From assembly GCF_024832785.1 (NCBI RefSeq), contig NZ_CP116615.1, forward strand, positions 2,294,001 to 2,358,000: 64,000 nucleotides of DNA. The letters run 5' to 3'. This document shows positions 62,962 to 64,000 of the stretch, in pieces; positions within the stretch are counted from its first letter, which is position 1; each line of letters opens with the position of its first letter. Made by a program: the position numbers and the translations under genes. Origin of the DNA: Fontisphaera persica (GTDB lineage Bacteria; Verrucomicrobiota; Verrucomicrobiia; Limisphaerales; Fontisphaeraceae). The notes under the pieces are model-generated. The model did not search any database. It was not told the origin of the DNA and saw only the letters and a program-made list of their open reading frames with translations.

Positions 62962-64000
62962 TTAATGAATAGCAGCTAGCACTTTTCGGCCCAACACCAA
63001 CCACCGGTTGCGCTCACGCCAACCCACCAAACCCGCCAGTAATACCACCGCCACAATTGTGGCCGGCTCGGGCACTGGCACCACCTCGCCGCTGCTCAAC
63101 ATCACCGCATTGTAAATGCCGGGCGTCAACCCAAACGGATTGACGAATCGGACTTGCGAAAGCTGGCCAGCAGTCAAACCGCCGGGGCCAAAATGCACTT
63201 GATCTGTTCCACCCCCATAGAGGTTGCCCGTCCAATTCACAATACTCAGGATGGCCGAAGCATTCCACGACTCGGTGGTGCTGTTGGCAAAGGTTAAAAT
63301 GCTGTTCCCCGCGCCCAAATCCACGGTGGAGTTGGCGTCCAACGTCAGTTTGCCCAGGGTCTCGTCATATCCGCCGGTGGCAAAGGTGCCGCCTGCCAGC
63401 GTCATCGGCACCGAATTGCCAATCCGCTCGTCCGCTCCCAATAAAAGCGTGCCGTTGTTGATGACCACGCGCGTCGGGGTGATTTGATTGGCCAGCACCG
63501 TCGTCCCCGGCCCGTTCTTGACAAAGGCGCCCATGCCGGTGAGCGGTGTGGTGCCGCTGACATAAGTGGTTTCGCTGGCCGCCGGGTTCATGGTGATATT
63601 CGGAGTGTTGGCCAGCGTGGTGCCATTGCCAATCAAATCCCCGCCAATGACCAGCGTGCCTTTGGTGGTCCCTGCTCCGCCGCTGAGCGTGCCCCCTTGC
63701 AGCAACGCATTGCCCTCAATCGTCAACGTCCGCGGGGTGGTGCCGCTGCCCAACACCAGCGTGCCGCCGCAAACATCCAAGGTCGTCCGAATGGCCGCCG
63801 TGCCCACAAAAGATTGATTCGCGCCCAATTGCACGGTGCCGCCCTTCACCACCAGGCCGCTGAAGTTGGCCATGTCATTGGCGGTTTGGCCAATGGTATA
63901 GACGGGGTTTACGGTGTTGGTGGTGCGGTCAAAGCCCAGCTTGATGGGGCTCGGGGCGGATGGTCCCGGCGCAAAAGTTTGCGCCGCGCTGTCGCTAAAG
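62962..64000 (-). CDS. PEP-CTERM protein with autotransporter-like repeats (5' end outside window)
   Basis: At least 346 residues; the frame is open to the window edge, so the start lies beyond 64000. The visible part is made of autotransporter-associated beta-strand repeats (GTVQLGANQSF, LVLGSGTTPRTLTIEG, GTLLLGADERIGNS, KLTLDANSTVDLGAGNSIL). The C-terminus has the sorting signal VPEPATIVAVVLLAGLVGWRERNRW: Pro-Glu-Pro, a membrane helix and basic residues, recognised by exosortase, which is not encoded here. It continues 13 residues past the usual basic end (LVLGRKVLAAIH). Surface or exopolysaccharide-associated function is likely. Confidence 0.87.
   Translation of the reverse strand, partial: FSDSAAQTFAPGPSAPSPIKLGFDRTTNTVNPVYTIGQTANDMANFSGLVVKGGTVQLGANQSFVGTAAIRTTLDVCGGTLVLGSGTTPRTLTIEGNALLQGGTLSGGAGTTKGTLVIGGDLIGNGTTLANTPNITMNPAASETTYVSGTTPLTGMGAFVKNGPGTTVLANQITPTRVVINNGTLLLGADERIGNSVPMTLAGGTFATGGYDETLGKLTLDANSTVDLGAGNSILTFANSTTESWNASAILSIVNWTGNLYGGGTDQVHFGPGGLTAGQLSQVRFVNPFGLTPGIYNAVMLSSGEVVPVPEPATIVAVVLLAGLVGWRERNRWLVLGRKVLAAIH

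Overview
The window reads as a chromosomal segment of a GC-rich, Gram-negative bacterium of the Verrucomicrobiota, most likely near the Limisphaerales/Pedosphaera group. I infer this from several traits together: prepilin-like proteins ending in an H-x(n)-FADG motif, a PEP-CTERM sorting tail, very large secreted Ig/PA14-type mosaics, Tat-signal Gfo/Idh and sugar-isomerase-like proteins, many secreted glycosidases, and Kdo transferase (LPS) beside ordinary housekeeping genes. No insertion sequence, integrase, phage gene or CRISPR array was found, and gene density and base usage look even throughout.

Layout. 0-3 kb: a GT87-type membrane glycosyltransferase followed by two prepilin-like proteins. 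3-8 kb: a GH97 glycosidase overlapping a GH99/WbsX-like glycosidase that carries three related beta-sandwich modules. 7.7-9.8 kb: a methyltransferase, a lipoprotein and an unknown protein. 10-14.5 kb: a DUF5060 glycosidase facing an MFS transporter/N-acetylneuraminate lyase pair. 14.5-20.3 kb: a giant S8 protease and an RluE-like pseudouridine synthase. 20.4-24.3 kb: argC, an NfeD protease/slipin pair and leuD. 24.4-27.8 kb: rpsB-tsf and Kdo transferase. 28-30.8 kb: an NCS1 permease and argG. 31-35.7 kb: an exopolysaccharide secretion operon (outer-membrane barrel, tyrosine autokinase, Wza-like protein, FHA protein) behind a strong sigma70 promoter. 35.8-43.2 kb: gcvP, an unknown protein, an aldo/keto reductase and a Tat-exported oxidoreductase/isomerase pair. 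43.5-45.8 kb: nicotinate phosphoribosyltransferase with a Nudix regulator. 46-48.9 kb: a CBM48 protein, two receiver-domain proteins, a membrane protein and tRNA-Arg(CCG). 49-55.7 kb: a full F-type ATP synthase operon in the order a-c-b-delta-alpha-gamma-beta-epsilon. 55.8-64 kb: a LysE exporter, a sugar porter, a 1555-residue Ig/PA14 protein and a truncated PEP-CTERM protein.

How the genes fit together. The accessory theme is acquisition and display of polysaccharide: extracellular glycosidases (GH97, GH99-like, DUF5060), sugar-acid catabolism (N-acetylneuraminate lyase with its transporter), sugar oxidoreductase/isomerase enzymes, a sugar porter, and an export machine for the cell's own exopolysaccharide. 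NAD salvage and its likely regulator form a compact unit. Signalling is represented by a complete CheY-like receiver, a degenerate receiver-GAF protein and an FHA protein tied to the tyrosine kinase operon; no histidine kinase lies in the window.

The signals I think deserve most attention are: an intrinsic-terminator-like hairpin whose U-tract touches the start codon of the tyrosine kinase; an FHA-membrane protein as the last gene of that kinase operon; and a recurrent arrangement in which candidate sigma70 promoters end about 8-10 bases before the start codon (nfeD, leuD, pncB, argC, possibly lysE and the S8 protease), suggesting leaderless mRNAs. I see no clear new defence or mobile system.
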